Shown here in pieces: positions 52,633 through 61,378 of a stretch of DNA of 64,000 bases (its first letter is position 1; each line of letters opens with the position of its first letter). The DNA comes from Pauljensenia sp018375675 (GTDB lineage Bacteria > Actinomycetota > Actinomycetes > Actinomycetales > Actinomycetaceae): the NCBI GenBank assembly GCA_041432705.1, contig JAPWAE010000006.1, positions 1 to 64,000 on the forward strand, written 5' to 3'. The translations under genes and the position numbers were made by a program. The notes below the pieces were generated by a model that was given only the letters and a program-made list of their open reading frames with translations, did not search any database and was not told the origin of the DNA.

Positions 52633-53421
52633 CTATCGACCTGTGTCGTGGGATGCGCCCCACCAGGCGATGCCGGCCGTGATGACCGCCCACCCGGCAA
52701 TGTTGAGCCACGCGGCGGTCGGCATCGTCACGGTTCCGGCGACTGCGTAGATGGCTTGAACGGCACCGTACAGGGGCGTGAAGGGCGCGATCTGCGCGAC
52801 AAAGGGCGGCAGCTGGTCCAGCGGGATGAACATGCCGGACACGAATGCGCCCATCAGCATGACGAACGCGGAGGCGCTGTAGGCGTTCTCGCCCTTGATC
52901 GTGTATCCGCAGGCCAGGCCGATGAGTGCGCCCAGGGCCGAGAGGGCGACGACGACCGCAGCGCTGGCCACCCACGCGCCCGGGGTCATCTGCGCGCCCG
53001 TTGCCAGGCCAAAGCTGAAGGTGATGAGCGTGATAAACGCGCTCAGAGCCACGAGGGCCGTGAGACGCACGAGGAGGATTACCCACGGCTGGATGGGGGT
53101 CAGCGCGTACATGCGCGAGATGCCGGTCGTGCGCTCGACGGACAGCGTCGCACCGAGCGAGCCTCCGACCAGGATGACGCCGTACGTGGTCATCATCGCG
53201 ATCATCGCTGCTGCCAGGTTCCCGCGCCCGGTCTGGGTCGCGCGCGCAACATCGGTCATGCCGAACATTGCGTACATGAACATGGGGAGCAGCAGGGCAA
53301 ACGCCATGTTCCACGGGTTGAGGATGTGGGACAGGAACGTCGCGCGCCACAGCTTGCCGGCGCCGGTGAAGGGGGAGGGGATCGGTCGGTCGGTGGCTCG
53401 TGCGGGTGCCTGGGTGGTCAT
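52633..53421 (-). CDS. ABC-2 type transporter permease
   Basis: This 262-residue membrane protein has six hydrophobic segments and the ABC-2 features E-R-T-T-G-I-S-R-M-Y-A-L-T-P near residue 96 and F-V-S-G-M-F-I-P-L-D-Q-L-P near residue 188. It pairs with the ATPase gene immediately upstream. ATG 53421 follows GAAGG. An alternative GTG at 53517 would overlap the ATPase stop by four bases (GTGA) and add a 32-residue tail containing A-P-A-S-S from the dispersed motif. I prefer the ATG, as it gives the usual length. Export substrate unknown. Confidence 0.85.
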   Translation of the reverse strand: MTTQAPARATDRPIPSPFTGAGKLWRATFLSHILNPWNMAFALLLPMFMYAMFGMTDVARATQTGRGNLAAAMIAMMTTYGVILVGGSLGATLSVERTTGISRMYALTPIQPWVILLVRLTALVALSAFITLITFSFGLATGAQMTPGAWVASAAVVVALSALGALIGLACGYTIKGENAYSASAFVMLMGAFVSGMFIPLDQLPPFVAQIAPFTPLYGAVQAIYAVAGTVTMPTAAWLNIAGWAVITAGIAWWGASHDTGR

Positions 53422-53513
53422 GATGCCTTCTTCGTGTGTCGTGTCTGCGTTCGTGGGGCGGGGACCTCGGGACGAGGCCGGGGCCGGCTCATCGGGGCGG
53501 GTATTCGTCGTGC

Positions 53514-54236
53514 TCACTCGGCGTCGGCGTGGGAGGTGATGCGCTCGAAGACGTCTTCGAGGTCCTCGTTGTCGGCGACGACCTGTTCGGTGGGAGCGTC
53601 CAGGAGGACCTTCCCGGCGTCGATGATGACGATGCGGTCGGCGTCCTTGCGGGCCTCGGTCAGGTAGTGCGTGGCGAAGAGGAGCGTGCGTCCCTCCGCG
53701 GCCTCGGCGCGCATCGTCTCCCAGAAGGCGCGGCGGGCTAGCGCGTCCATGCCGGCAGTCGGCTCGTCGAGGATCAGGAAGTCGGGGTTGCCAGCCAGTG
53801 CGAGGGCGAGGCGCACGCGCTGGCGCTCGCCGCCGGAGAGCTTGTCGAGCGGGCGCTTCGCGAGCTTCGTGAGGTTCGTGCGCTCCAGTAGCTCGTCGGT
53901 GGGGATTGGGTTGGCGTGCAGGGCTGCCACGAGGTCGATCGTGTTGCGGACCTTCCCGCCGCGCGGCATCGATCCGGTCTGAAGCATCGCGCTCACGAGG
54001 GAGCGGCGCACGGCCTCGCGCGGGCTCATGCCGTAGACGCTGATGTCGCCCTGCGTGGGGGTGGCCAGGCCGAGGACGATGTCCAGGAAGGTACTCTTTC
54101 CCGCGCCGTTGACGCCGAGGAGCGCCACGATCTCGCCGGGCATGAGGGTGAGGTTCACGCCGCGCAGCGCGTCGACGTGGCCGAAAGACTGGTGGATGTT
54201 CGTCGCCTGGAGGGCGGGCGTTGCTTCTGCGTTCAT
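53514..54236 (-). CDS. ABC-2 exporter ATP-binding protein
   Basis: This 240-residue ATPase has Walker A G-V-N-G-A-G-K-S-T near residue 42, the Q-loop with M-L-Q-T-G, the signature L-S-G-G-E-R-Q-R-V near residue 134, Walker B F-L-I-L-D-E-P-T-A-G-M-D and the switch A-T-H-Y. The H-loop Tyr and A-G-M-D fit the DrrA/CcmA-like drug-export subgroup. It is first in the cluster with the permease and the two-component system downstream. Confidence 0.92.
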   Translation of the reverse strand: MNAEATPALQATNIHQSFGHVDALRGVNLTLMPGEIVALLGVNGAGKSTFLDIVLGLATPTQGDISVYGMSPREAVRRSLVSAMLQTGSMPRGGKVRNTIDLVAALHANPIPTDELLERTNLTKLAKRPLDKLSGGERQRVRLALALAGNPDFLILDEPTAGMDALARRAFWETMRAEAAEGRTLLFATHYLTEARKDADRIVIIDAGKVLLDAPTEQVVADNEDLEDVFERITSHADAE

Positions 54237-54415
54237 GGCTCCCAGTTTGCGCTCGTATTAATGGGGCCGGAAGTGTTCTTTGATGCAGGAGGAGCCATGA
54301 CAAATGTCAGGGGTGGTGCGTGGGGTGGTCTGTTGTCCGGGTAGGCTCGCTCGCGCAAGCAATTCCGCCGTCAGCCGGTGAATGAGTCGTGCGGGAGTGG
54401 TCTCCTGACCTAAAA

Positions 54416-54522
54416 GTCGCATGCAATTCCCCCAAACGAGTTTTCTGAGCTACCCGGAAACGTTGGAATTGCAACGATGCTATTTCAATGTGTGAAAGGT
54501 TGATTGGGAAATTGCATGCGAC
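54416..54522. repeat. P1 palindromic element, copy 6
   Basis: GTCGCATGCAATT and AATTGCATGCGAC bound a 107-bp element. The interior has ACGTTGGAATTGCAACG, as in copies 1 and 2. No gene is attached. In place of TTTCGC both arms have GTCGC/GCGAC, again matched. Nothing else was recognised in 54523-54720. Confidence 0.88.
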
Positions 54523-54720
54523 ATTGCTTCGGTTAGTCACTGTCGTCGCCCGCGTGCCGGTCACTGCGCGCGTTGGACTGATGACCTGCACCTGGGCCCT
54601 CTCAACCGCACGTTAATCCGCTAGGTGGTGGCCTGGGTGGCCTGCCCACCATGCCACCAATAGGGTTTAGCTGCGTATCAGCGGGGCGCCAGTAGAAGGG
54701 TTCGGCCGCCAGTCCCACGG

Positions 54721-54881
54721 CGCGACAAAGTTCGCCCAGCACACCCCCTCCAGCCGCGTTTCCGCGAAAAAACTCGCCCAGCACGCCACAAAACGCCAGT
54801 TTTGGGGCATTTCTCGTGCGCTGGGCGAACTTTTTCGCGCTCACGCCCACCATCAGGCCGAGCAGGGCGAACTTTTTCGCG
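54721..54881. repeat. Module B phased mirror array, locus 4 (inverted locus)
   Basis: Half-sites in one orientation start at 54721 and 54763, and in the opposite orientation at 54823 and 54865. The steps are 42, 60 and 42 bp, with both pairs centred on 54801. The locus is reversed relative to loci 1-3, so B precedes A on the + strand. Confidence 0.9.
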
Positions 54882-54907
54882 CACGAGGCGCGACAACATA
54901 GCGACGC

Positions 54908-55070
54908 TGAAACCACCAACACCACTGCTCGCCCCCAACAAGGAAGCCTTGAAACCGGCATCACCTCTGCACCCGAAAAATGCACCAAACACACCCATTT
55001 CTCACCCGCAAAGGCGATAGCGGTTTCAATCCCAGACTGATACAAGCGAGCAAAGGCGATCGCGGTTTCA
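54908..55070. repeat. Module A phased mirror array, locus 4 (inverted locus)
   Basis: Half-sites start at 54908 and 54950, then in opposite orientation at 55008 and 55050. The steps are 42, 58 and 42 bp, with both pairs centred on 54989. It begins 26 bp after module B, matching the A-B gap at the other loci. Confidence 0.9.
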
Positions 55071-55089
55071 GACAGCCGGACCACCTGAC

Positions 55090-55370
55090 CGACAGGGCCT
55101 GGCCGGGCTTCGAGCTGACGCGCCAGCCACACATCAGCACAACGGCTCACTGGTGTGGAGGGCGCCGGAGGGTCCGGAGGGCACGGGCGGGCTTCGAGGC
55201 GCGGCGCCGAGCGAAGTGAGGTCGCCTAGCCTCGCGGGCGGCCGGGGCCTCCGGCGCCCGGAACACCCGTGGGGCCACAAGCCACACCATGCCGCGCGGA
55301 CGGCTCGCGGGCGGCCGGGGCCTCCGGCGCCCGGAACACCCGTGGGGCCACAAGCAACCCGGCAGCACAC
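55090..55370. repeat. E-type GC-rich intergenic repeat, locus 5 (reversed)
   Basis: This is the reverse complement of the E-type repeat, including two close copies of GGCCTCCGGCGCCCGGAACA (near 55246 and 55319). It lies between the peptide transporter terminator and module A, preserving the E-A-B order on the minus strand. Confidence 0.75.
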
Positions 55371-55374
55371 AGCA

Positions 55375-55408
55375 AAGGGCCCGAAGCGCCGCAGCGCCTC
55401 GGGCCCCT
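55375..55408 (-). terminator. Terminator of the peptide ABC transporter operon
   Basis: On the minus strand, AGGGGCCCGAGGCGC and GCGCTTCGGGCCC form a long stem followed by TTTGCTGTGT, 16 bp after the stop of the ATPase gene. Confidence 0.8.
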
Positions 55409-55424
55409 CGCGTGTGTCAGTTGC

Positions 55425-57338
55425 TCACAGGTTGAGCTGAATGTTGCGGCCGGGGACGGCCTCGATCAGCTCGCGCGTGTAGTCCTGGACCGGGTTGTTG
55501 AACAGCTCGTCCGTCGAGTTGGCCTCGACGAGCTTGCCCTTCTCCATAACGATCACGTCGTCGGCGATCTGGCGGACAACGGCCAAGTCGTGCGTGATGA
55601 ACAGGTAGGACAGGCCCAGCTGCGCCTGCAGGTCGTTGAGCAGGTACAGGATCTGGTTCTGCACCAGCACGTCGAGCGCGGACACGGCCTCGTCCAGGAC
55701 GATGACCTCCGGGTTGAGCGCGAGGGCGCGGGCCACGGCCACGCGCTGGCGCTGGCCGCCGGAGAGCTCGTTCGGGTAGCGGCGCATGGCGCTACGCGGC
55801 AGAGCCACCATGTCGAGCAGCTCGGAAGCGCGCGCGATGCGCAGCTTCTTCGGGTTGAACTCGCGCTTCTCGGCGGCCGTCAGCGAACGCTTCGCCTCCG
55901 CGGCCTCGACGAGGACGCGCATCCACTCCTCGGGCTCGCGGCCCGTGGCCTCGGCCCGCTTGATTTCGGCGCGCGCGTACTCCAGGGTGCCGTAGCCGTG
56001 GATCTTCAGGGGTTCCTCGATCAGTCGGTAGATCGAGAACATGGGATCCAGCGAACCGTAGGGGTTCTGGAACACGGCCTGGAGGCGGCGACGCAGGCGG
56101 AAGAGCTCCGCCTCGCTCATCTGCGAGGTGTCCTCACCGTCAAAGTAGACCTTGCCCTTGGTGGGCTTGAGGAGCTGGAGCACCATGTTCGCGGCGGTGG
56201 ACTTGCCGGAGCCGGACTCACCGACGACCGCGAGGGTCGTGCCGCGACGCAGCTCGAAGGACACGTCGTCGACGGCCAGGAAGGTGTCCTGGCCCTTCTT
56301 GGCGCCGCGGATGTCGAATTCCTTGGTGAGGTTTTCGACGCGGATGATGGCGTCCGTGGAGGTCGCACCCTTGCCGGCGCCGACGAGCTCCTCCTCGGTG
56401 ACCTTGATGCCCTGCTTGTGGGCGGACTCGATGCGCGCCGAGGCCAGGGAGGGCGCGGCGGACACGAGGCGCTTCGTGTAGGGGTGCTGGGGGCGCTGGA
56501 GGATCTCCAGGGCGGGGCCGGATTCGACGATGCGGCCGCGGTGCATGACGACGAGCTGTTCAGCGCGCTCGGCGGCCAGGCCGAGGTCGTGCGTAATGAA
56601 CAGCACGGCGGTGCCCATCTCGGAGGTGAGCTTGCCGAGGTGGTCGAGGATGCGGCGCTGGACGGTGACGTCCAGGGCGGAGGTCGGCTCGTCGGCGATC
56701 AGCAGCTTGGGGTGCGCGGCCATGCCGATGGCGATGAGGGCGCGCTGGCGCATGCCGCCGGAGAACTCGTGCGGGTACTGCTTGGCGCGGCGTTCGGCGT
56801 CGGGCAGGCCGGCTTCCTCGAGGAGCTGGGTCACGCGCTGGCCGGCCTCGGAGCGGGGCACGACGTTGTTCGCGAGGAGGGCCTCCTTGACCTGCGTGCC
56901 CACGCGGAGCACGGGGTTGAGGTTACTCATCGGGTCCTGGGGGACGAGGCCGATGCCGGATCCGCGCAGCTCCACCCACTGCTTGGTAGTGAGGTGGGTG
57001 ATGTCGCGGCCGTCGAATTCGATCTTTCCGCCCGCGACCTTGCCGGTGCCGGGCAGCAGGCCGATGACGGCGGCGGCGGTCGTGGACTTACCGGAGCCGG
57101 ACTCGCCGACGATGGCGACGGTCTGGCCGGGGTAGATGGTCAGGTTCGCGCCGCGCACGGCGGGGACGACGCCGGTCGAGGAGGTAAAGGTGACCTCCAG
57201 GTCCGTGATCTTGAGCAGGGGCTGCGCGTCGTCCGGGTGGATGTCGGACGAGGCCGGGGCCGCGCTGGGGGCGACGGCTCGTTCGACGATCTCTTCCATC
57301 TCCTTCTCGGAGAGCTGGGGGGTGTTCGTTTCGCTCAC
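55425..57338 (-). CDS. Peptide ABC transporter, fused OppD-OppF-type ATPase
   Basis: This 637-residue protein has two complete ATPase modules: Walker A G-E-S-G-S-G-K-S-T near residue 77 and again near residue 374, signatures F-S-G-G-M-R-Q-R-A and L-S-G-G-Q-R-Q-R-V, and Walker B L-I-A-D-E-P-T-S-A-L-D and V-L-D-E-A-V-S-A-L-D. Each half ends with an oligopeptide-type C-terminal extension. The fusion replaces separate D and F subunits. The N-terminal linker A-P-A-S-S-D carries the dispersed motif. Its start overlaps the upstream permease gene by four bases (ATGA). Confidence 0.93.
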   Translation of the reverse strand: MSETNTPQLSEKEMEEIVERAVAPSAAPASSDIHPDDAQPLLKITDLEVTFTSSTGVVPAVRGANLTIYPGQTVAIVGESGSGKSTTAAAVIGLLPGTGKVAGGKIEFDGRDITHLTTKQWVELRGSGIGLVPQDPMSNLNPVLRVGTQVKEALLANNVVPRSEAGQRVTQLLEEAGLPDAERRAKQYPHEFSGGMRQRALIAIGMAAHPKLLIADEPTSALDVTVQRRILDHLGKLTSEMGTAVLFITHDLGLAAERAEQLVVMHRGRIVESGPALEILQRPQHPYTKRLVSAAPSLASARIESAHKQGIKVTEEELVGAGKGATSTDAIIRVENLTKEFDIRGAKKGQDTFLAVDDVSFELRRGTTLAVVGESGSGKSTAANMVLQLLKPTKGKVYFDGEDTSQMSEAELFRLRRRLQAVFQNPYGSLDPMFSIYRLIEEPLKIHGYGTLEYARAEIKRAEATGREPEEWMRVLVEAAEAKRSLTAAEKREFNPKKLRIARASELLDMVALPRSAMRRYPNELSGGQRQRVAVARALALNPEVIVLDEAVSALDVLVQNQILYLLNDLQAQLGLSYLFITHDLAVVRQIADDVIVMEKGKLVEANSTDELFNNPVQDYTRELIEAVPGRNIQLNL

Positions 57339-58303
57339 TTGCGTGCCTTCGGGTCGAGGGCTTCGCGCACGGCGTCGCCCATCATGATGAAGCTGAGGAC
57401 GGTCAGGGCCAGGGCCGCGCCCGGGTAGAACAGGACCATCGGGTTGGTGCGCAGGGACGTCTGAGCGGACGAGATGTCAGCACCCCAGGAGACGACCGAC
57501 GTCGGCAGGCCGATGCCCATGAAGGACAGGGAGGCCTCGGACACGATGAAGGTGCCCAGCGCGACGGTCGCGTACACGATGATCGGGGCCATCGAGTTCG
57601 GGATGATGTGGCTCAGCAGGATGCGCGCGCGGGAAGCGCCGGTCGCGCGGGCCGCGGTTACGAATTCTTCGTTCTTGGCGGACAGGACCGAACCGCGGGT
57701 GATGCGCGCGATGGAGGTCCAGCCGAACATGGACAGGACGATGACGACCATCATGATGGAGCGCGAGCCCTTGAACATCTGCATGAACACGATCGCGGCG
57801 AGGAGCAGCGGGATCGCGAAGAATACGTCGGTGACGCGCGAGAGGAGGGCGTCGAACCAGCCGCCGAAGTAGCCGGCGAGTGCGCCGACGGTGCCGCCGA
57901 TTAGCACGACCGCGATGGTCGTGAGGATGCCGACGGACACGGATGCGCGGGCGCCGTAGACGACGCGGGCGTAGATGTCGCAGCCCTGCTTGTCGAAGCC
58001 GAAGGGGTGTCCGGCGGAGGGGCCAGCCAGCGACGAGGAGAGCTCGCAGAACTTCGGGTCGGTCGCGGTGAAGAGTGACGGGAAGAGGGCGAGGAGCGCG
58101 GCGAGCGTGATAATGAACGCGGCGATCCAGAAGGTCGGGCGGCGGCGCAGGCGCTTCCAGGCCTCGCCCCACATGGACGAGGGGGCACCCTCGTCGGCGA
58201 CCGCGTCGACGGCGCCGAGGCCGGTTTCGTCGATGTCGGAGACGTAGTGGTCCTGGCCCGCGCGGGTGCGGGTGATGTTGGCGGAAGGAATCTGGTCACT
58301 CAT
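57335..58303 (-). CDS. Peptide ABC transporter permease, DppC/OppC type
   Basis: This 322-residue inner-membrane subunit has an extended cytoplasmic N-terminus of about 50 residues and six membrane segments. The ABC coupling motif E-E-F-V-T-A-A-R-A-T-G-A lies near residue 199. The OppC-type loop F-G-F-D-K-Q-G-C-D is also present. It overlaps the B-type permease gene by 8 bp and the ATPase gene by 4 bp, so all three are translationally coupled. Confidence 0.92.
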   Translation of the reverse strand: MSDQIPSANITRTRAGQDHYVSDIDETGLGAVDAVADEGAPSSMWGEAWKRLRRRPTFWIAAFIITLAALLALFPSLFTATDPKFCELSSSLAGPSAGHPFGFDKQGCDIYARVVYGARASVSVGILTTIAVVLIGGTVGALAGYFGGWFDALLSRVTDVFFAIPLLLAAIVFMQMFKGSRSIMMVVIVLSMFGWTSIARITRGSVLSAKNEEFVTAARATGASRARILLSHIIPNSMAPIIVYATVALGTFIVSEASLSFMGIGLPTSVVSWGADISSAQTSLRTNPMVLFYPGAALALTVLSFIMMGDAVREALDPKARK

Positions 58304-59222
58304 AGCGGATCCTCGGGTCGAGCACGGCGTACAGGAGGTCGACGATTAGGTTCGCGATGATGTAGACCAGCACGAGCACTGTTGTCACCGACACGACGGT
58401 CTGGGGTTCGCCCTTGATGATGGCGTTCCACAGGGTGCCGCCGACGCCGTGGATGTTGAAGATGCCCTCGGTGATGATCGCGCCGCCCATGAGGGCGCCG
58501 AGGTCGCCGCCGATGAACGTGGCGACGGGGATGAGGGAGTTGCGCAGGATGTGGCGCGTCATGACGACGCCGCCGGAGAGGCCCTTGGCGCGCGCGGTGC
58601 GCACGTAGTCCGCAGAGACGTTCTCGGAGACGGACTGGCGGGTCAGTCGGATGACGTAGGCCAGGGAGACACCGCCGAGCACCATGGCTGGCATGGTGAG
58701 GCTCTTAATGTCGACGGAGGCCGAGGCCGTGGTCGGCAGGATCGCGAGCTGAACGCCCAGGACGTACTGGAGGACGAAGCCGAGCACGAAGGTGGGGACC
58801 GAGATCAGCAGGAGGGAGACCACGAGGATGGTGGAGTCAAACCACTTGCCGCGGCGCATGCCCGCGATGACGCCCAGGCTGATGCCCAGGATGGTCTCGA
58901 TGGCGAGGGCGTAGATGGCGAGCTTCGCGGTCGTCGGGAAGGCGGTCGCCATGATGGACGTAACCTTCTGGCCGTTGAACGCGGTGCCGAAGTCGAGTGT
59001 GAAGACTCCCTTGAGGTACAGCAGGTACTGCATCCAGAAGGGCTTGTCCAGGTTGTACTGGGCGCGGATCTGCGCGGCGGCGGCCTCGGAGAGGCCGCGG
59101 TCGCCACCGAGTGCGGCGACGGGGTCACCTGGCATCAGGTAGACCATCGCGAAGATCAGAAAGGTGGCTCCGAAGAAGACCGGGATGGTCTGGAGGAGTC
59201 GCCGTCCGATGTAGCGGAGCAT
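58296..59222 (-). CDS. Peptide ABC transporter permease, DppB/OppB type
   Basis: This 308-residue inner-membrane subunit has the OppB N-terminus (R-Y-I-G-R-R-L-L-Q-T-I-P) with the M-P-G-D-P loop near residue 31 and six membrane segments. The coupling motif A-D-Y-V-R-T-A-R-A-K-G-L lies near residue 205, and the C-terminus is L-D-P-R-I-R-Y-E. ATG 59222 is chosen because AAAGGA lies 6 bp upstream; the frame also opens at a TTG at 59228. It lies downstream of the binding-protein gene with a terminator hairpin between. Confidence 0.92.
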   Translation of the reverse strand: MLRYIGRRLLQTIPVFFGATFLIFAMVYLMPGDPVAALGGDRGLSEAAAAQIRAQYNLDKPFWMQYLLYLKGVFTLDFGTAFNGQKVTSIMATAFPTTAKLAIYALAIETILGISLGVIAGMRRGKWFDSTILVVSLLLISVPTFVLGFVLQYVLGVQLAILPTTASASVDIKSLTMPAMVLGGVSLAYVIRLTRQSVSENVSADYVRTARAKGLSGGVVMTRHILRNSLIPVATFIGGDLGALMGGAIITEGIFNIHGVGGTLWNAIIKGEPQTVVSVTTVLVLVYIIANLIVDLLYAVLDPRIRYE

Positions 59223-59472
59223 GGACAATCCTTTAGTGTTCGTGTCGTGGGAGGGGAGGTTCCGATCCCTGGCGGTGCCTCGCGGGCGAGGCCGACTATG
59301 GTCCCATCATAGGGTAAAGAATGGGCAAATGGCGCATCGGTCTCTGATTTTGTCTGCCGTATCAAACCCGCGGTGCTGTTTTGAGATGAAAGTGTGTGCC
59401 GCGTCAATGCGGGTGCGCAGTGCGTCGCTGAGCTGCGTTGATCTGTGTGGGGCTGCCGAAAAGAGATGTGCG

Positions 59473-59502
59473 AGGGGCGGGCGGCTTGCGCCGCCCGCCC
59501 CT
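59473..59502 (-). terminator. Hairpin between binding protein and permease genes
   Basis: AGGGGCGGGCGGC and its complement flank a TTGCG loop; on the minus strand CTCGCACATCTCTTTT follows. It probably limits read-through from the abundant binding protein to the membrane subunits. The rest of 59223-59525 shows no other feature I can identify. Confidence 0.75.
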
Positions 59503-59525
59503 GAAGCGAGGTTAACCTCGTGCGA

Positions 59526-61121
59526 TCACTTCTTGGTGATCTTGTACATCACGGGCTGGCCCTTCCAGTCGAACTGGACGTTGTCGACGTTCTTCGACCA
59601 ACCGCCATTGACGTTCGTGTACCACAGCGGCACGGCAGGCATGTCCTGGAGCAGGATCGTCTGAGCCTGCTGGAGGCTCTTGACGGCGTCCGCGGTCGTG
59701 GTAGCGGAGGACGCCTGGGTCATCAGGGAGTCGAACTCGCTGTTGGAGTAGCCGCCCTTGTTGGCGTCGGCACCGGTGGCGTACTGGGGCTGCAGGAAGT
59801 TGTACAGCGCCGGGTAGTCGCCCTGCCAGCCATTACGGAACGCGCCGGTCATCTCGTGCTTGTCCTCTGCGTCAAGCAGGGACTTGAAGTCGGCGAAGGG
59901 GTTGCCTTCGGCGGCGATGCCCAGGGTGTTCTTGATGGAGTTAGCGGTCGCGTCGACCCATTCCTTGTGGCCACCGTCGGAGTTGTAGCCGATGGTGAAG
60001 GTGCCGTCCCATGGGGAGATGGCGTCGGCCTGTGCCCACAGTTCCTTGGCCTTGTCGGGGTTGTAGGTCAGGACGTCGTTGCCGGAGATGTTGGCGTCGT
60101 AGCCCTCGAGGGTCGGAGCCGTGAAGTCCTTGGCGGGGGTGCGGGTGCCGTTGAAGATGGTCTTCGTGATGGTCTCACGATCGACGGCCATGGAGATGGC
60201 CTGGCGGCGCAGGCGGCCTTCCTCACCGGAGAAGTGGGGCAGGTACTGCGGGATCGTGAAGTACTGGACGCCCGCGTAGGGCTGGTTCACGGTGCGGCCC
60301 GACAGCTCGGACTCGTAGGTGGCGAACACGGAGGCCGGGACGCCGTCGAGGACGTCGAGGGAGTCGGAGGACAGGTCCTGGTAACCGGCGTCGAGGCTCG
60401 TGTAGAAGACGAAGGTCACGCCGTCGTTCTGAGCCTTGGTGTCACCCACGTAGTTCTCGTTGGGGACGGTGCTGAACTTGACGTTGTGCTCCCACGCGTC
60501 GGCCGAGGCCATCTTGTAGGGGCCGTTGCCCACGGGGGCCTGGCCGCCGGCCTCGGGGTCAGCAAGGGTCGAGTCCGGGAGCGGCGCGTAGGCGACGTAG
60601 CCCAGGCGCGACATGAAGTCCGAGGTGGGGTTCTTCAGCTTCGCGGTGAAGGTGTAGTCGTCGACCTCGGTCAGGCCGGTGATCTCACCGTTGCCCTCAT
60701 CGTCGGTGCCCTCGAAGATGCTGAAGAACGCAGCCTGCTGCTGCTTCTTCGACGTGATGAGGTTCCAAGCCTTGATGAAGTTGTGGGCCTGGACGGGGGT
60801 GCCGTCGGAGAACTTGCGGTCGTTGTGGAGCTTGATGGTCCACTCGGACGCGTCCTCGTTGGGCTCGATGGACTCGGCGACGTCGAGGACGGCCGTGCCG
60901 TCAATATCGTAGCGGACGAGCTGGCTGAACAGGACGGTCAGGATCTTGCCGCCGCCGTTTTCGTTGGTCAGACCCGGCAGGAGCGGGTTCTGGGGCTCGG
61001 TGCCGTTGGTCGTGACGACCTTGTCGCCGGAGCCGGACGACGAGGTGCCGCCGCCGGCGCAGGCGGTCAGGGCGAGCGCGGCAGCTGCGGGGATGACGAG
61101 CCATGCCTTCTTCAGGTTCAT
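59526..61121 (-). CDS. Peptide ABC transporter substrate-binding lipoprotein (SBP family 5)
   Basis: This 531-residue exported lipoprotein has a lysine-containing signal peptide and lipobox L-T-A-C near residue 21, then a Gly/Ser linker. The large family-5 binding domain has W-T-I-K-L-H-N-D-R-K-F-S-D-G-T-P near residue 111, a hallmark of DppA/OppA proteins. It captures oligopeptides for the permeases encoded downstream. ATG 61121 follows AGGAGGAGG; the longer frame to 61223 has no such site. Confidence 0.92.
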   Translation of the reverse strand: MNLKKAWLVIPAAAALALTACAGGGTSSSGSGDKVVTTNGTEPQNPLLPGLTNENGGGKILTVLFSQLVRYDIDGTAVLDVAESIEPNEDASEWTIKLHNDRKFSDGTPVQAHNFIKAWNLITSKKQQQAAFFSIFEGTDDEGNGEITGLTEVDDYTFTAKLKNPTSDFMSRLGYVAYAPLPDSTLADPEAGGQAPVGNGPYKMASADAWEHNVKFSTVPNENYVGDTKAQNDGVTFVFYTSLDAGYQDLSSDSLDVLDGVPASVFATYESELSGRTVNQPYAGVQYFTIPQYLPHFSGEEGRLRRQAISMAVDRETITKTIFNGTRTPAKDFTAPTLEGYDANISGNDVLTYNPDKAKELWAQADAISPWDGTFTIGYNSDGGHKEWVDATANSIKNTLGIAAEGNPFADFKSLLDAEDKHEMTGAFRNGWQGDYPALYNFLQPQYATGADANKGGYSNSEFDSLMTQASSATTTADAVKSLQQAQTILLQDMPAVPLWYTNVNGGWSKNVDNVQFDWKGQPVMYKITKK

Positions 61122-61378
61122 GGATTCCTCCTCCTGGTTGATGGGTGGAACTGGGGGCGGTGCCCTCAGGTATGGTCTGAGATTAACCCGTGGCGCGTGG
61201 AATTCATGAAAGATGTCCATCATGTGCGCATTACATTTTGGTTACAAACGTAAAAAGTAGGTCAAATGATGGTGTGGGTCACATAAAAGAGCGTGGGGTG
61301 TGACCGAGTAGGCATACGACGATGCCGGGGCTGAGCGTGCGCACACACCCGGCCCCGGCCTCGTCCATCGAGGAGTAC

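Noticed and set aside
53422..53517. N-terminal extension of the ABC-2 permease from a GTG overlapping the ATPase stop
   Set aside because: Possible because GTGA overlaps are common in this window, but the ATG at 53421 gives the usual length and the extension is low-complexity; kept only as an alternative.
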